Source of the DNA: Methanobacteriota archaeon
GTDB taxonomy: Archaea > Halobacteriota > Methanosarcinia > Methanosarcinales > Methanosarcinaceae
Direction: 5' to 3'
Assembly (NCBI GenBank): GCA_023399215.1
Contig: JAEWQJ010000037.1
Location: forward strand, 62,001 to 126,000
DNA: 64,000 nt
Positions 16,302 through 25,118 of this stretch are shown one piece after another. The position numbers and the translations under genes were made by a program. Within the stretch, counting starts at the first letter, position 1. The number at the start of each line of letters is the position of its first letter. Under the pieces are notes generated by a model. The model was not told where the DNA came from, made no database searches, and was given only the letters and a program-made list of their open reading frames with translations.

Positions 16302-17118
16302 AAAACTGTATTTAAGCTCGTTGTCTCCGGCGGTACGAATACGGAAAAACTGCGCCTGGATACTGAAGACCTGAAGACAGCACTCAGTATTTCCCTGAAA
16401 AATGAACTTCCGGTCAGAGCGTGAGGTTTTCGGACTCTATAAATAACCTACTGCCCATGGAAGTAGCAAAACTCCTTAACCCCGCTTTGAAGCAAAAATT
16501 CTATGCTGATATGCTTGAAGGAAAGCTCCTGAGCTACCAGCTGCTCGGCAAACACTATACCGGTCCTCCTCACATAAAACCAAGAGGGCCCATGATTGCG
16601 CTTGTTGATACATCGGGTTCCATGCATGGGGCTCCCAGACCCTTGCGAAGTCTGCCATACTTGCAATGGCAAAGCTGATGCTTGCCCAGCAGCGGGACAT
16701 GAAGGTCATCCTTTTTGCCTCGACAAGCCAGCACCTGGAAATAGAGCTCAGCAGCAGGAAAAAGATGTCAGAAAGATTTCTTAACTTCCTTCTCTACACT
16801 TTTGGTGGCGGGACGGACTTTAATCCCGTGCTTGCTTCAGGTCTTAAGTCCCTTAAGGAAAAGGACTTTCGGGGTGCATACCTGCTTTTCATTACTGACA
16901 AAAAGTCAGAAATCTCCGACAAACTTGTCCTGGCTCGCTGGGAAGAGGCAAAAAAGAAGTATAATGCAAAAGTTTATTCACTGATAGTCGGAAGAAGCGG
17001 GACAGGAGGGCTTTCGCAGATATCGGATTATACATATATGGTTGAAATGGATCCGGATTTTGAGAACAGTGGGATAATAGTGAAACTGATAAATTGCAAG
17101 ACTCAAGAAGCTGATTAA
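16262..17118 (+). pseudogene. VWA-domain protein (ViaA-like), 5'-truncated and frameshifted
   Basis: Three plus-strand segments in three frames together read as the C-terminal part of a ViaA/CoxE-type VWA protein. They are about 16262-16424 (Trp-Asn-Leu-Pro-Glu-Glu-Arg-Glu), 16421-16640 (Leu-Leu-Asn-Pro-Ala-Leu-Lys-Gln-Lys-Phe, then Leu-Val-Asp-Thr-Ser-Gly-Ser-Met-His-Gly, a MIDAS DxSxS) and about 16640-17118 (Phe-Gly-Gly-Gly-Thr-Asp-Phe, Leu-Phe-Ile-Thr-Asp-Lys). A missing G near 16638 explains the second break. Adding it restores Glu-Thr-Leu-Ala-Lys-Ser-Ala-Ile-Leu. The 5' part is lost at the IS. ViaA proteins work with MoxR AAA+ ATPases; none is adjacent. Confidence 0.75.
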
Positions 17119-17480
17119 GACGTGTTTATAGTAGACATGGGTTTATAGTAGACATTTCACATGTAAGATTTCATGAAATAAAGGAATGCCAGCTCAAGTT
17201 ATCATTTTATAGAAATTTATCCTACTAAAAGCATTTTTCAGTAAACAACCCAACTTTTCCGGTGAAAAAACTACCCCCCAAAGAGATGTCTGCACCGGGT
17301 CGCACATCAAGTCCCTCAGGGCCAGTTTTCTCGGGGGTTCGGACATCAAGTCCTTCAGGGCCAGTTTTCTCGGGGGTTCGGAAAGCTTCGAGTTACTGTT
17401 TCCCGGATTTCCTAAATCTACGGGATTGAAACTCTGCTTTCGTTTTCCCCTGTAGTTCTATAACATAGTTCTTAAGATAG
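17119..17480. repeat. Spacer with a ~40-bp direct repeat
   Basis: Two near-identical copies at about 17297-17380 share the blocks ACATCAAGTCCyTCAGGGCC and AGTTTTCTCGGGGGTTCGG. No gene is seen. Confidence 0.55.
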
Positions 17481-19193
17481 TCAAATTGATTTAATGTAAG
17501 GGCCAAGAATCATATCTTTATAAGATCCCCCTGCCGGAACCTTCGGATACAGGATCTCTTCCCTGTCCGTGCAAGCTTCCAAGAAGCAAGGTCCCTCTGC
17601 ATTCATAAATGCTTCCATTTTCACTTTCAAATCATTTCTGCTGCTTATCCTCTCTGCGTAACTGAAACCAAATGACCTTGCAATCTCTGCAAAATTCACA
17701 TCTTTTGGCCTTTGTGTTCCTATGCGTGTTCCTTCATAATCCGCATCCTGCAAGTTCTGGACCATACCATCGCTTCTGTTGTTCAGCATAAGTATCTTGA
17801 TTGGAAGGTCCAGCGATGCGATAGTATGCAGTTCACCCAGATTCATCCTCAGACTGCCGTCACCATCGATTGCTATGACTCCTGAATGTGGGTTCGCATA
17901 ATGTACACCGATTGCAGTGGGCATGGAAAATCCCATTGTGCCGAAAGAGCCAGAAGTCATGAAAGATTTGGGGCAGTACATTGGCAGATACTGTGCTGCG
18001 AGCATCTGATGATTGCCTACACCAGTGGTTATCTTTGTATTTTCATTAATGTAGTTTACAAGCATTGAAATGACCTCAGCAGCTTGTATGTATTCGGATT
18101 TCCTGTTGTAATCCAGAGGCCACGACCTTTTCAGGTCTCTTGCACGCATCTGCCATTCCCGAATATCCAGATGGATGTTATGCTTCACGGCATAGTTCAG
18201 CAGGTCTCGGAGCGCTGTGGCAGCATCCCCCATGAATGTGAATTTCGGGCTGCGCTCGATTTTTATCTGATGCATTTTCTCAGGATTGATATCAATGTAA
18301 GCTATGTCGGTACCTATTGCAAACCCAACCTTTTCCGCAACCCGGTCATCCCATCTTACCCCGATAGCAAAGAAGAAGTCGTTTTCCTGTATGAGCATGT
18401 TCGCGTATGGTGTACCGAACATTCCCAGCATTCCCAGGTTCAGCTCATCCCTTTCGTCAACAACACCCTTTGCCATGAGTGTGTTGACAGAAGGTATTCC
18501 GAAAAGCTCATTTAATTCCCTGACGGCCTGGCTTCCGGGCTCCGAGTTCAGGCCACCTCCAAGGTAGAGCAGGGGTCTTTTTGAGTTGAGCAACAGCTTA
18601 AAAAAGGCTCTGCATTGTTCTTCAGTCAGGTGCCTGTCATCGTGATAACTTTCCTCAAACTTTGTGACATCCATACCACGATACTCATGTTTTTTCTTCT
18701 GCTTGTCAAGAGGGAAATCTATGACTACAGGCCCGGGTTTTCCAGACTTTGCAAAGTAATAGGCATCCTTCACTATGGTTTCGATGTCATCACCATTTGA
18801 GAGCTGTATGACCTTCTTGGTTGCATCCTTAAAGATGCCTTTGACGTTAATGTGCTGGAAGGAATCGGTGCCTATCTTATACTCAGGGACCTGCCCTGCA
18901 AATACAAGCAGGGGGATGCTGTCCTCATATGCGTCAGCAACGCTGGTGAGCGTGTTAGTAATAGCAGGTCCGGATGTAACTATGGCTACACCGACCCTGT
19001 TGCTCGACCGTGAATAACCTGCTGCGCTGAATGCTGCCGATTGCTCGTTGGAATTGACTATAATCTCAATATCACTATGCCCGAGGGCATGAAATACCGG
19101 AAGTATTGCCGCTCCCGTATAGCCAAAGATGTGTTTGACACCAAGGTCCTCCAGACACTTAACCAGAACTTCTGCTCCATTCATTTCTTTCAT
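17481..19193 (-). CDS. Thiamine-diphosphate enzyme, acetolactate synthase large-subunit-like
   Basis: 570 residues from the ATG at 19193, which has GGGAG seven bases upstream; the frame extends 11 codons further without one. It has the three domains of the POX/AHAS family. The N-terminal ThDP-pyrimidine domain has the catalytic Glu in Asn-Glu-Gln-Ser-Ala-Ala-Phe (about 48-54). The central FAD/DHS-like domain spans about 190-330. The C-terminal ThDP-diphosphate domain has Gly-Asp-Gly-Ser-Leu-Arg-Met-Asn (about 437-444) and Asn-Asn-Arg-Ser-Asp-Gly-Met-Val. Acetolactate synthase condenses pyruvate units for valine/isoleucine synthesis. No regulatory small subunit (IlvN/H) or ilvC lies nearby, and the Asn-Asn-Arg-Ser-Asp-Gly motif departs from the usual one, so a different 2-oxoacid substrate is possible. 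Confidence 0.75.
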   Translation of the reverse strand: MKEMNGAEVLVKCLEDLGVKHIFGYTGAAILPVFHALGHSDIEIIVNSNEQSAAFSAAGYSRSSNRVGVAIVTSGPAITNTLTSVADAYEDSIPLLVFAGQVPEYKIGTDSFQHINVKGIFKDATKKVIQLSNGDDIETIVKDAYYFAKSGKPGPVVIDFPLDKQKKKHEYRGMDVTKFEESYHDDRHLTEEQCRAFFKLLLNSKRPLLYLGGGLNSEPGSQAVRELNELFGIPSVNTLMAKGVVDERDELNLGMLGMFGTPYANMLIQENDFFFAIGVRWDDRVAEKVGFAIGTDIAYIDINPEKMHQIKIERSPKFTFMGDAATALRDLLNYAVKHNIHLDIREWQMRARDLKRSWPLDYNRKSEYIQAAEVISMLVNYINENTKITTGVGNHQMLAAQYLPMYCPKSFMTSGSFGTMGFSMPTAIGVHYANPHSGVIAIDGDGSLRMNLGELHTIASLDLPIKILMLNNRSDGMVQNLQDADYEGTRIGTQRPKDVNFAEIARSFGFSYAERISSRNDLKVKMEAFMNAEGPCFLEACTDREEILYPKVPAGGSYKDMILGPYIKSI

Positions 19194-19926
19194 CTTAAAA
19201 CTCCCGGAAAGAAACCAAAATGGCACAGGATGTACTATTCACTATAGTAACCAAAAACAGCACACTTGAGCCAGAATAGTTTCTTTTTCTTGCTCAAGCG
19301 AATAGTACTACCACTACTACAGCTAATACAGAAACAGGTAAACTGGATTCCGCGTAGTTTGTGGTAGAACTTAACATTATAGAAGAAAAGGGAGAATATT
19401 ATACTTAAGGGTTGCCATGGGTTTTTCTGTCTCTTCAACATCGAGCGAAGGTAAATAATCAAAAAACGGTTGCAGAGAAACTATTAATAAACATAACCAT
19501 ACAAGCTGAATGTGTCTTTTTTTCAAGTTTCATGTATCCTCTTCAAATTGTATGGGTAAAACTCACTTTCCGCAGATGTACATAAAAATGCCACCTATTT
19601 TTTTCAATAGGACAGTAACTTAAAAGCTCATCCTGCTTTTAACGAATAATATTGGGCAAATTGGCAAATAAATTATGCATCTGTGTGTATCTGCAGAATG
19701 TCGGTTTAACGGCTTAATGATACTATTCTTCAGTTCAAGTGTGTAAGTCCTGCCTCAAACGTAGACTCAAGTAGACTCAAATTTAATTTTAGGACATGCT
19801 CTTAGAGTTAAAAACAACTTTTGATAAAAAGAGACTTTTCTTAGAAGACAGGCTCTTACTAACATATTCTTAAGCCTGTTATATTTTTGATTCCTATATT
19901 TCCCTGGGCTTACTTAAGACAGTATT
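19194..19926. other. Long gene-free spacer
   Basis: AT-rich. It contains a dispersed IS/MITE end motif (TTCAAGTGTGTAAGTCCT) at about 19734-19751, and inverted partial repeats around AGGACATGCTCTTA and GACAGGCTCTTA (about 19792-19858). I see no coding potential. Confidence 0.4.
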
Positions 19927-21180
19927 TTACCCCAGACGGAGGATCAGGATCATGAAGCCTAGATAGAGAAGGAGCAGGATAAGCCCCTCGAACTGTTTGA
20001 CTCTCCATCCCGTTCGTATAAATAAAATGAGCAGGAAGCTCATTATCAACATAAAAGGCGCTATGTAGTAAATGCCGAGGCTGGTTACTGTGATAGGGTG
20101 GACAAGCCCTGCGCAGCCCAGTATCAAAAGCGTATTTGCAATGTTTGACCCTATGACATTTCCAAGAGCAATGCCAGCATAATCACTCCGGGCTGCCGAG
20201 ATGGTTACCATGAGTTCGGGAACTGAAGTTCCAACCGCAACAAGGCTTATTCCTATAAGCGTCTCCGGAACTTCCAGCAGCAGAGCAAAGAAGACTGCCT
20301 GTTCGACAAAATACTTTGCCCCAATTATGATTGCAGCCCCGCTTGCTATAAGCTTGAGAAATTCTATTAAAAGGTTGGCTTCGTAAAGTTTTTCTTCTGT
20401 AACATCGACATCAATATCTTCATATTCGGGCTCTGTTATCGGTTCGTTTTTAGTTCTCAATTCAATTTTGGATTCGCTTTCGTATTCAGTTCTCAATTCA
20501 ATTTCGGATTCGCTTTCGTATTCAGTTCTCATTTCACTTTCGGATTCACTTCCGTATTTATTTTGAGCCCTTTTTCCGGTTTTCAAGGTGCCTTTTTTTG
20601 TGTCTTCAGAGTTTCGATTTCCTTTTCCGCGTTCCTGGACCTGGGGTTTAATTCTTGATTTCAGATCGAAAAGATACTCGAATTTGAAAAAATAAATCAA
20701 AAAATCTTTAAAATATATATCTTCTTCGTGTCTTTTCACTTTATCGAGCAGGAATAAAAGATAGGCAAGATAAAATAAAATAAAAATTAAGGCTTCTAAC
20801 CTCGAAATTTCGAAGTCGAGCATAAAAAGAAAGAGGAGAACAGAGGCAAATAGCATTATGTAGCCGTCCCTTCTCAGCATAACCTCTTCGGTCTTGATAT
20901 TTGTCAGGAGAGCTGCCGTACTTGCAATAAGGCCTATGTTGGCAATATTTGACCCAAGTATATTGCCCATAACTATCCCACTTGCTTGCTGGAAAGATGC
21001 TGTCAGAGAGGATGCGAGCTCAGGGACTGACGTGCCCACGGACACAAGAGTCAATCCTATTACAAATTCGGATACTCCAAACCTTCTTGCAATCCGGGAT
21101 GATGTTAATACGAAGAGGTCTGATCCTTTTACGAGCAGTACGAGCCCGCCAAGAAATATAAGGATATTAATTACAGGCAC
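19927..21180 (-). CDS. Ca2+/cation antiporter of the CaCA (NCX/YrbG) family
   Basis: 417 residues with about ten membrane helices in two inverted halves. The alpha-1 repeat (about 40-80) has Gly-Thr-Ser-Val-Pro-Glu-Leu and Gly-Asn-Ile-Leu-Gly-Ser-Asn-Ile-Ala-Asn. Alpha-2 (about 310-350) has Gly-Thr-Ser-Val-Pro-Glu-Leu and Gly-Asn-Val-Ile-Gly-Ser-Asn-Ile-Ala-Asn. The two Glu residues coordinate the cation in NCX_Mj. Between the halves is a long cytoplasmic loop (about 165-265), charged and carrying a 12-residue repeat (Glu-Ser-Glu-Ser-Glu-x-x-Leu-Arg-Thr-Glu-Tyr), longer than in the compact archaeal exchangers. It starts with GTG. It exchanges Ca2+ for Na+ or H+ across the membrane; the coupling ion is not readable. 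Confidence 0.88.
   Translation of the reverse strand: MPVINILIFLGGLVLLVKGSDLFVLTSSRIARRFGVSEFVIGLTLVSVGTSVPELASSLTASFQQASGIVMGNILGSNIANIGLIASTAALLTNIKTEEVMLRRDGYIMLFASVLLFLFMLDFEISRLEALIFILFYLAYLLFLLDKVKRHEEDIYFKDFLIYFFKFEYLFDLKSRIKPQVQERGKGNRNSEDTKKGTLKTGKRAQNKYGSESESEMRTEYESESEIELRTEYESESKIELRTKNEPITEPEYEDIDVDVTEEKLYEANLLIEFLKLIASGAAIIIGAKYFVEQAVFFALLLEVPETLIGISLVAVGTSVPELMVTISAARSDYAGIALGNVIGSNIANTLLILGCAGLVHPITVTSLGIYYIAPFMLIMSFLLILFIRTGWRVKQFEGLILLLLYLGFMILILRLG
20440..20560. repeat. 36-bp tandem repeats inside the antiporter loop
   Basis: Three copies of a 36-base unit containing GGATTCGCTTTCGTATTCAG encode the acidic loop of the antiporter. The third is the most diverged. The period is a multiple of three, so copy number can change without breaking the frame. 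Confidence 0.7.
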
Positions 21181-21284
21181 ATTGAAGTGAGAAACCGAGG
21201 TTTATTTAAATATATCTTTGAACATAAAATGAATAGGAAATTATTACCATGAAATTATATTTAAACTATATAACTGGAAATAAA

Positions 21285-21460
21285 TCAACAAAATAAGTAA
21301 TATAGGAAAATAAATGAAAAAAATGAGTAATATAAGAAAATAAATGAAAAAAATGAGTAATATAGAAAAATAAATCAAAAAAATGAGTAATATAGGAAAA
21401 TAAATCAAAAAATAAGTAATATAAAAAAATAACTCAAAAAAATGAGTAATATAGGGAAAC
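21285..21460. repeat. 30-bp AT-rich tandem repeats
   Basis: Five to six copies of a 30-base unit (AATGAGTAATATArGAAAAT followed by AAATsAAAAA). The minus strand is open through the array and would give a Phe/Ile/Leu-only protein. I regard that as an effect of the repeat, not a gene. Confidence 0.75.
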
Positions 21461-21463
21461 GCT

Positions 21464-22033
21464 TCAAACAAGCCTCAGTTCCATCTCATAACAGTTTTCT
21501 CCCTGGCCGCATATATTTTTTACCTGTTTTATTTCCCGAAAGCCTATTTTTTTGTATAAATGTATCGCAGGAAGATTGTTTGTATTGACATATAAGAGAA
21601 CGGATGATACTCCGTTTACCTTCATTTCTTCAATACTGCTCCTTAATAAATTCTCAGCAAAACCCTTGCCTCTGAAATTTCTGTCAGTTGCAATTGAGGA
21701 TATTACTGATTTTTTCTCAAAGCCTTTGAGGGAAAGTGCAGGTTTCAGGTAGTAGACGCAGTAGCCCACGATTTTATCCCTGCTCTTCACAACATAAAAA
21801 ATATTTCTTAAATTCTTTGAATATTTAACAAGTTTTTTCGGGCTTCCATTTTTAAATCCTTCGGCCTGGATTCTAAGAACTTCAGGAAGCATGTAGTCTT
21901 CTATAGAAGCAATATCTTCTTTTTCTATTGACTTCCATTTTTTTACCAGTAGATTTCCAGTGGTATCACGCAGTAATTTCTTAAGACTCATCAAGTACCC
22001 AACTGATCGGGTGTAATATTTTATAGTACCCAT
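21464..22033 (-). CDS. GNAT-family N-acetyltransferase
   Basis: 189 residues; the ATG at 22033 follows GAGTGATTTTTA. The GNAT domain spans about 40-185. Motif A, with the acetyl-CoA loop Arg-Gly-Lys-Gly-Phe-Ala, is near 135-140, and the Leu-Tyr-Lys-Lys-Ile-Gly-Phe-Arg-Glu motif B is near 160-168. This is a RimI-like arrangement. It acetylates an amine of an unknown small molecule or protein. A paralog of exactly the same length lies upstream on the same strand (22258-22827) and differs by a UAG in the middle, so the pair arose by tandem duplication. Confidence 0.8.
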   Translation of the reverse strand: MGTIKYYTRSVGYLMSLKKLLRDTTGNLLVKKWKSIEKEDIASIEDYMLPEVLRIQAEGFKNGSPKKLVKYSKNLRNIFYVVKSRDKIVGYCVYYLKPALSLKGFEKKSVISSIATDRNFRGKGFAENLLRSSIEEMKVNGVSSVLLYVNTNNLPAIHLYKKIGFREIKQVKNICGQGENCYEMELRLV

Positions 22034-22257
22034 TAAAAATCACTCTTGGGCAAGGCCGTTGGTGATAATTCTCTTTTTAAAGTTTACGGTTTCAAACCAT
22101 TAAAAACTTCCGACTTTTTGGTGACAGAAATTCCCAACAGCCAAGTAATCATATGCGTCTTAAAAATTCGATTTTTATTTAAATATATCTATTATCAAAA
22201 TTTATCAATTATTGCATCGAGGACTCGAGATTAAGGAATTATGGAAAGACCTGTGAA

Positions 22258-22827
22258 TTAAAGAATTCTTAATTCCATTTCATAACACTTCTCTTTCGAA
22301 CCACATATATCTTTTATTTCCTTAATTTTCTTGAAGCCCATTTTTTCATACAACCCTATGGCAGGAAGGTTTTCCATATTTACATATAAGAGAATCGAAG
22401 ATATCCCATTTAACCTCATTTCTTTAATGCTTTCTTTTAATAAATTCTCTCCATAGTGCTTTCTTCTAAAATTCTTATCTATTGAAATTGAATAAATTAC
22501 GGATTTTTTCTTAAAACCCTGTAGAGACAGAACAGGTTTCAAATAATATATGCAGTAACCCACAACCTGATCCTAGCTTTTTATTACATAAAAGATCTTT
22601 TTCATTCTTTTTGAATACCGTTTAACACCATTCAGGCTTTTAGTTCCAAACCCTTCTGACTGAATTCTGATAATTTCAGGAAGCATGGAATCCTCTACGG
22701 ATACGACGTTTTCTTTCTCGATCTGTACCCATTTTTTTATAAATAGACTGGTTATTATATCCTTCACCAATCTCTCAAAACTCGTTACATATACGTTTAA
22801 TGTAACCTGAATTTTTGTTAGACCCAT
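22258..22827 (-). CDS. GNAT paralog with an in-frame UAG (possible pyrrolysine) or fresh pseudogene
   Basis: From the ATG at 22827 (ribosome site AGTGATC four bases upstream) to the TAA at 22258 is 190 codons, the same as the neighbouring GNAT gene, with no indel. A single TAG at 22573-22575 interrupts the frame at residue 85. The paralog has AGG (Arg) there, in Lys-Ser-Arg-Asp, a one-base difference. Sequence on both sides is well conserved. However, the acetyl-CoA loop Arg-Gly-Lys-Gly-Phe-Ala of the paralog is Arg-Arg-Lys-His-Tyr-Gly here, so activity is doubtful even if UAG is read as pyrrolysine. The frame extends 89 codons upstream of the ATG without a ribosome site, and I do not include that part. 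Confidence 0.7.
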
Positions 22828-23083
22828 AAAGATCACTTTTAAGCGAGTATAACAACTTGCGAACTTACTCATGAATAATTCTTTATATTCTGTGTTCGAT
22901 GAATTGGGTTTTCCACCGATAAATTGAGTTTTCCACTTTTGAACAAATATACGAGTTGTTTCCGATTCCATGTCTTCAGGAATACTCACAGTTTTTGAAG
23001 TATAATTTAAGATTTGAAGTTTAGAATAAGTAAACTTTAAACCATTTTCCAGGATTAGAAGGCTTTTAAGTCTCCTTTTATAT

Positions 23084-23509
23084 TCACTTTTCAATCTTTT
23101 CTTCTGGAACAGTTGTTAACCTGGAGTACTTGACCCCCTTTAAACTTAGAATTCTTTCAGTCAGCTCTATTATTTTCTCTCCTTCTCCCTGCAGAATTAT
23201 TATCTCAAAACACAAATTCGGCTCAATATGGAAGTATACTGAGGAATTTATCAGATCTATGTACTCGTGCTGTATACTTGCCAGGGTGCTCGATACCCCT
23301 TTTTTTGAGCAATCATATACAATAGAAATCGTTGCAGCTCTTTTGCCCTTGATCTGCTGCATCCACTCATAGTGCTGATTATATGTTCTTATGGCGTCCC
23401 TTATCCCCTCGGACCGAGAGGAATACCCTCTCTTCAGAAGAGTTTTATCAAATTTGCCCAGAAGTTCCCCAGGTAGGGAAACCCCTATTCTCATAAGCTT
23501 CCTTTCCAT
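23084..23509 (-). CDS. NikR-like ribbon-helix-helix regulator
   Basis: 141 residues. The N-terminal ribbon-helix-helix (about 4-48) has Arg-Ile-Gly-Val-Ser-Leu-Pro and Gly-Tyr-Ser-Ser-Arg-Ser-Glu-Gly-Ile-Arg-Asp, and the C-terminal ACT-like metal domain runs from about 55 to 135. In Escherichia coli NikR nickel is held by His76, His87, His89 and Cys95. The aligned positions here appear to be His (Ile-Gln-His-Glu-Tyr), Tyr, His (Tyr-Phe-His-Ile) and Cys (Leu-Cys-Phe-Glu). One ligand is thus replaced, and metal specificity may differ. No nickel transporter is adjacent; the GNAT pair lies downstream on the same strand. Confidence 0.82.
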   Translation of the reverse strand: MERKLMRIGVSLPGELLGKFDKTLLKRGYSSRSEGIRDAIRTYNQHYEWMQQIKGKRAATISIVYDCSKKGVSSTLASIQHEYIDLINSSVYFHIEPNLCFEIIILQGEGEKIIELTERILSLKGVKYSRLTTVPEEKIEK

Positions 23510-24128
23510 ATACCCCTCCCGAAAACAAAAATTTTCTGTTAAGCATCTATTTCATACATCTGGTGGTAAAGCTCAACAGTACACTTAGCGGAAAAAACTA
23601 ATAATAGACCCCAAATTCTCCACTGTGATTTCCAGAATTATATTTTAATATTTGATAGTAATTTCGTTGCATAAATAGTAATCGAAAGACGTATGAAATA
23701 TGAGAAAGTCATTGAACTTAGAAATCCATCAAAACTTAGAAATCCATCAGATTCTCAAAGTGTCGGGATAAAAATTTTTCCTGCCGGAACCTCTGCTTTT
23801 GTCCGGGTAATTTGCAGGAAGAGAATTTTCCTGCAAAAATTGGTGATCACCATAAGTATAAAGTGAAATAATTTTACCTGCTTATTTTCAAGCCAGGTGT
23901 TTGCTGAAAGTAAATTTCAAGGTCGAATGATAGTGATTCTGGTAAATTTTTTCTAAAACTACAATTTTTTATAAGTATCCGTAAAATCGGCAGTAACCTT
24001 GCGGATTCCCAAAAAGCTTATTAAAGGCAGAGTTCTATAGCGTGAAACACATTTACGCTGAATTGGCTGACAATGAATTATTTTCTTGCTTATCAATTTA
24101 GTTTATTTAAAAAAAAGAGTTGAAAATT
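23510..24128. other. Gene-free spacer between divergent genes
   Basis: A divergent spacer between the NikR-like regulator and the FKBP gene, likely holding both promoters. It contains a short direct repeat (AACTTAGAAATCCATCA twice, about 23717-23752). No coding potential is seen. Confidence 0.4.
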
Positions 24129-24881
24129 ATGGCAATCCAGAAAGGCGATTTCATAAAGTTGAACTACACAGGTAAGTTTGAAGACGGCAGGATTTTCGAC
24201 ACAACAGACGAAGAACTTGCAAAAAAGGAAGATATCTTTAATCCTCGCGGGCTTTACGGCGGAGACGTTGTTATTGTCGGGGCAAATCATACTATTGAGG
24301 GCCTTGATGAAGATCTCGAGGGAAAGGAAGTCGGCTACAACGGAAGCGTTGTAATCCCTCCAGAAAAGGCTTTTGGCCTGAGCGATCCCAAACTTGTAGA
24401 AACACTTTCCATCACGAAACTGAAAGACCGAAATGTTCATCCTGGTCTTCCTGTTGAGATAGATGGCAGAAGAGGAGTTGTCAGCAGGGTTATAGGCCGC
24501 AGGGTCACTGTAGACTTTAACAGCCCTCTTGCAGGCAAGACCGTTACCTACGAGTATACCATTGAAAATGTTCTTGAGACTGAAGTTGAGAAAATTCAGG
24601 GTCTGCTTGCCCTCTATACTGGCCTCAGGGATATGGAAGTAGAGACTGTTGATGGTGTTGCAAAGATTTATATTCCTACAGGTCTGACCTTCAACCAGCG
24701 CTGGCTTATGGCAAAGAACAGGGTTGCAACCGAACTTTTCAAGTATGCTGGCCTTAAGGAAGTCCAGTTAATTGAAAAAATTACAGCCGAATCCGAAACT
24801 CAGGTACCAGCCGAGGCTGAATCCGAGGCTGAACCTGAAGCTGAACCCGAAACTGAGGAATCCTCAGAGCCGGAAGTCTGA
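24129..24881 (+). CDS. FKBP-type peptidyl-prolyl isomerase (SlyD-like, long archaeal form)
   Basis: 250 residues from the ATG at 24129. Residues about 5-85 and 130-150 form the FKBP fold (Gly-Asp-Phe-Ile-Lys-Leu-Asn-Tyr-Thr-Gly and Gly-Lys-x-Val-Thr-Tyr-Glu-Tyr). An insert-in-flap chaperone domain lies at about 88-130, with Pro-Pro-Glu-Lys-Ala-Phe-Gly at its edge. Residues about 155-222 are the extra C-terminal domain of long archaeal FKBPs. The tail (about 224-250) is a Glu/Ala/Pro repeat. It catalyses prolyl cis-trans isomerisation and assists folding in the cytosol. An AAAAAGAG leader precedes the start. Confidence 0.88.
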   Translation: MAIQKGDFIKLNYTGKFEDGRIFDTTDEELAKKEDIFNPRGLYGGDVVIVGANHTIEGLDEDLEGKEVGYNGSVVIPPEKAFGLSDPKLVETLSITKLKDRNVHPGLPVEIDGRRGVVSRVIGRRVTVDFNSPLAGKTVTYEYTIENVLETEVEKIQGLLALYTGLRDMEVETVDGVAKIYIPTGLTFNQRWLMAKNRVATELFKYAGLKEVQLIEKITAESETQVPAEAESEAEPEAEPETEESSEPEV

Positions 24882-24906
24882 TTTCAGCTTTTAGTTGTCC
24901 AAAGAG

Positions 24907-24935
24907 GCGAAGAGCTCATTCTCTTCGCAAATTTT
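24907..24935 (+). terminator. Hairpin terminator after the FKBP gene
   Basis: GCGAAGAG/CTCTTCGC forms a perfect 8-bp stem around a 6-base loop and is followed by AAATTTTAT, 25 bases after the FKBP stop. Confidence 0.55.
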
Positions 24936-25033
24936 ATATACCATAATTGGGTTTGTTGTATACGCTTCTCGGAATCTCTTGGTAATCTGTACCTTTCCCT
25001 TTGCGGAAGCTGTAAAAACAATTCTTTCAACCT

Positions 25034-25118
25034 GCTGAGGTAGCCCAGCGGACCACGGCGCCGGTCTTGAAAACCGGTAGCGCCTTGCGCTACGGGAGTT
25101 CGAATCTCCCCCTCAGCG
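25034..25118 (+). tRNA. tRNA-Ser (UGA)
   Basis: An 85-base cloverleaf. The acceptor is GCTGAGG/CCTCAGC with discriminator G. The D arm contains TAGCCCAGCGG, and the anticodon arm is CCGGT-CTTGAAA-ACCGG with anticodon TGA. A long variable arm (GCGCCTTGCGC) marks it as class II. The T arm is GGGAG-TTCGAAT-CTCCC. The 3' CCA is not encoded. It reads UCA and UCG/UCU by wobble as modified. Confidence 0.95.

Noticed and set aside
21244..21471. 75-codon minus-strand frame giving a Phe/Ile/Leu-rich 'membrane protein'
   Set aside because: It is the translation of a 30-bp tandem repeat array; there is no ribosome site and each step only repeats the unit.
22828..23094. 89-codon in-frame extension before the UAG-containing GNAT gene
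   Set aside because: The paralog begins at the equivalent of 22827, a ribosome site precedes that ATG, and the extension matches nothing.
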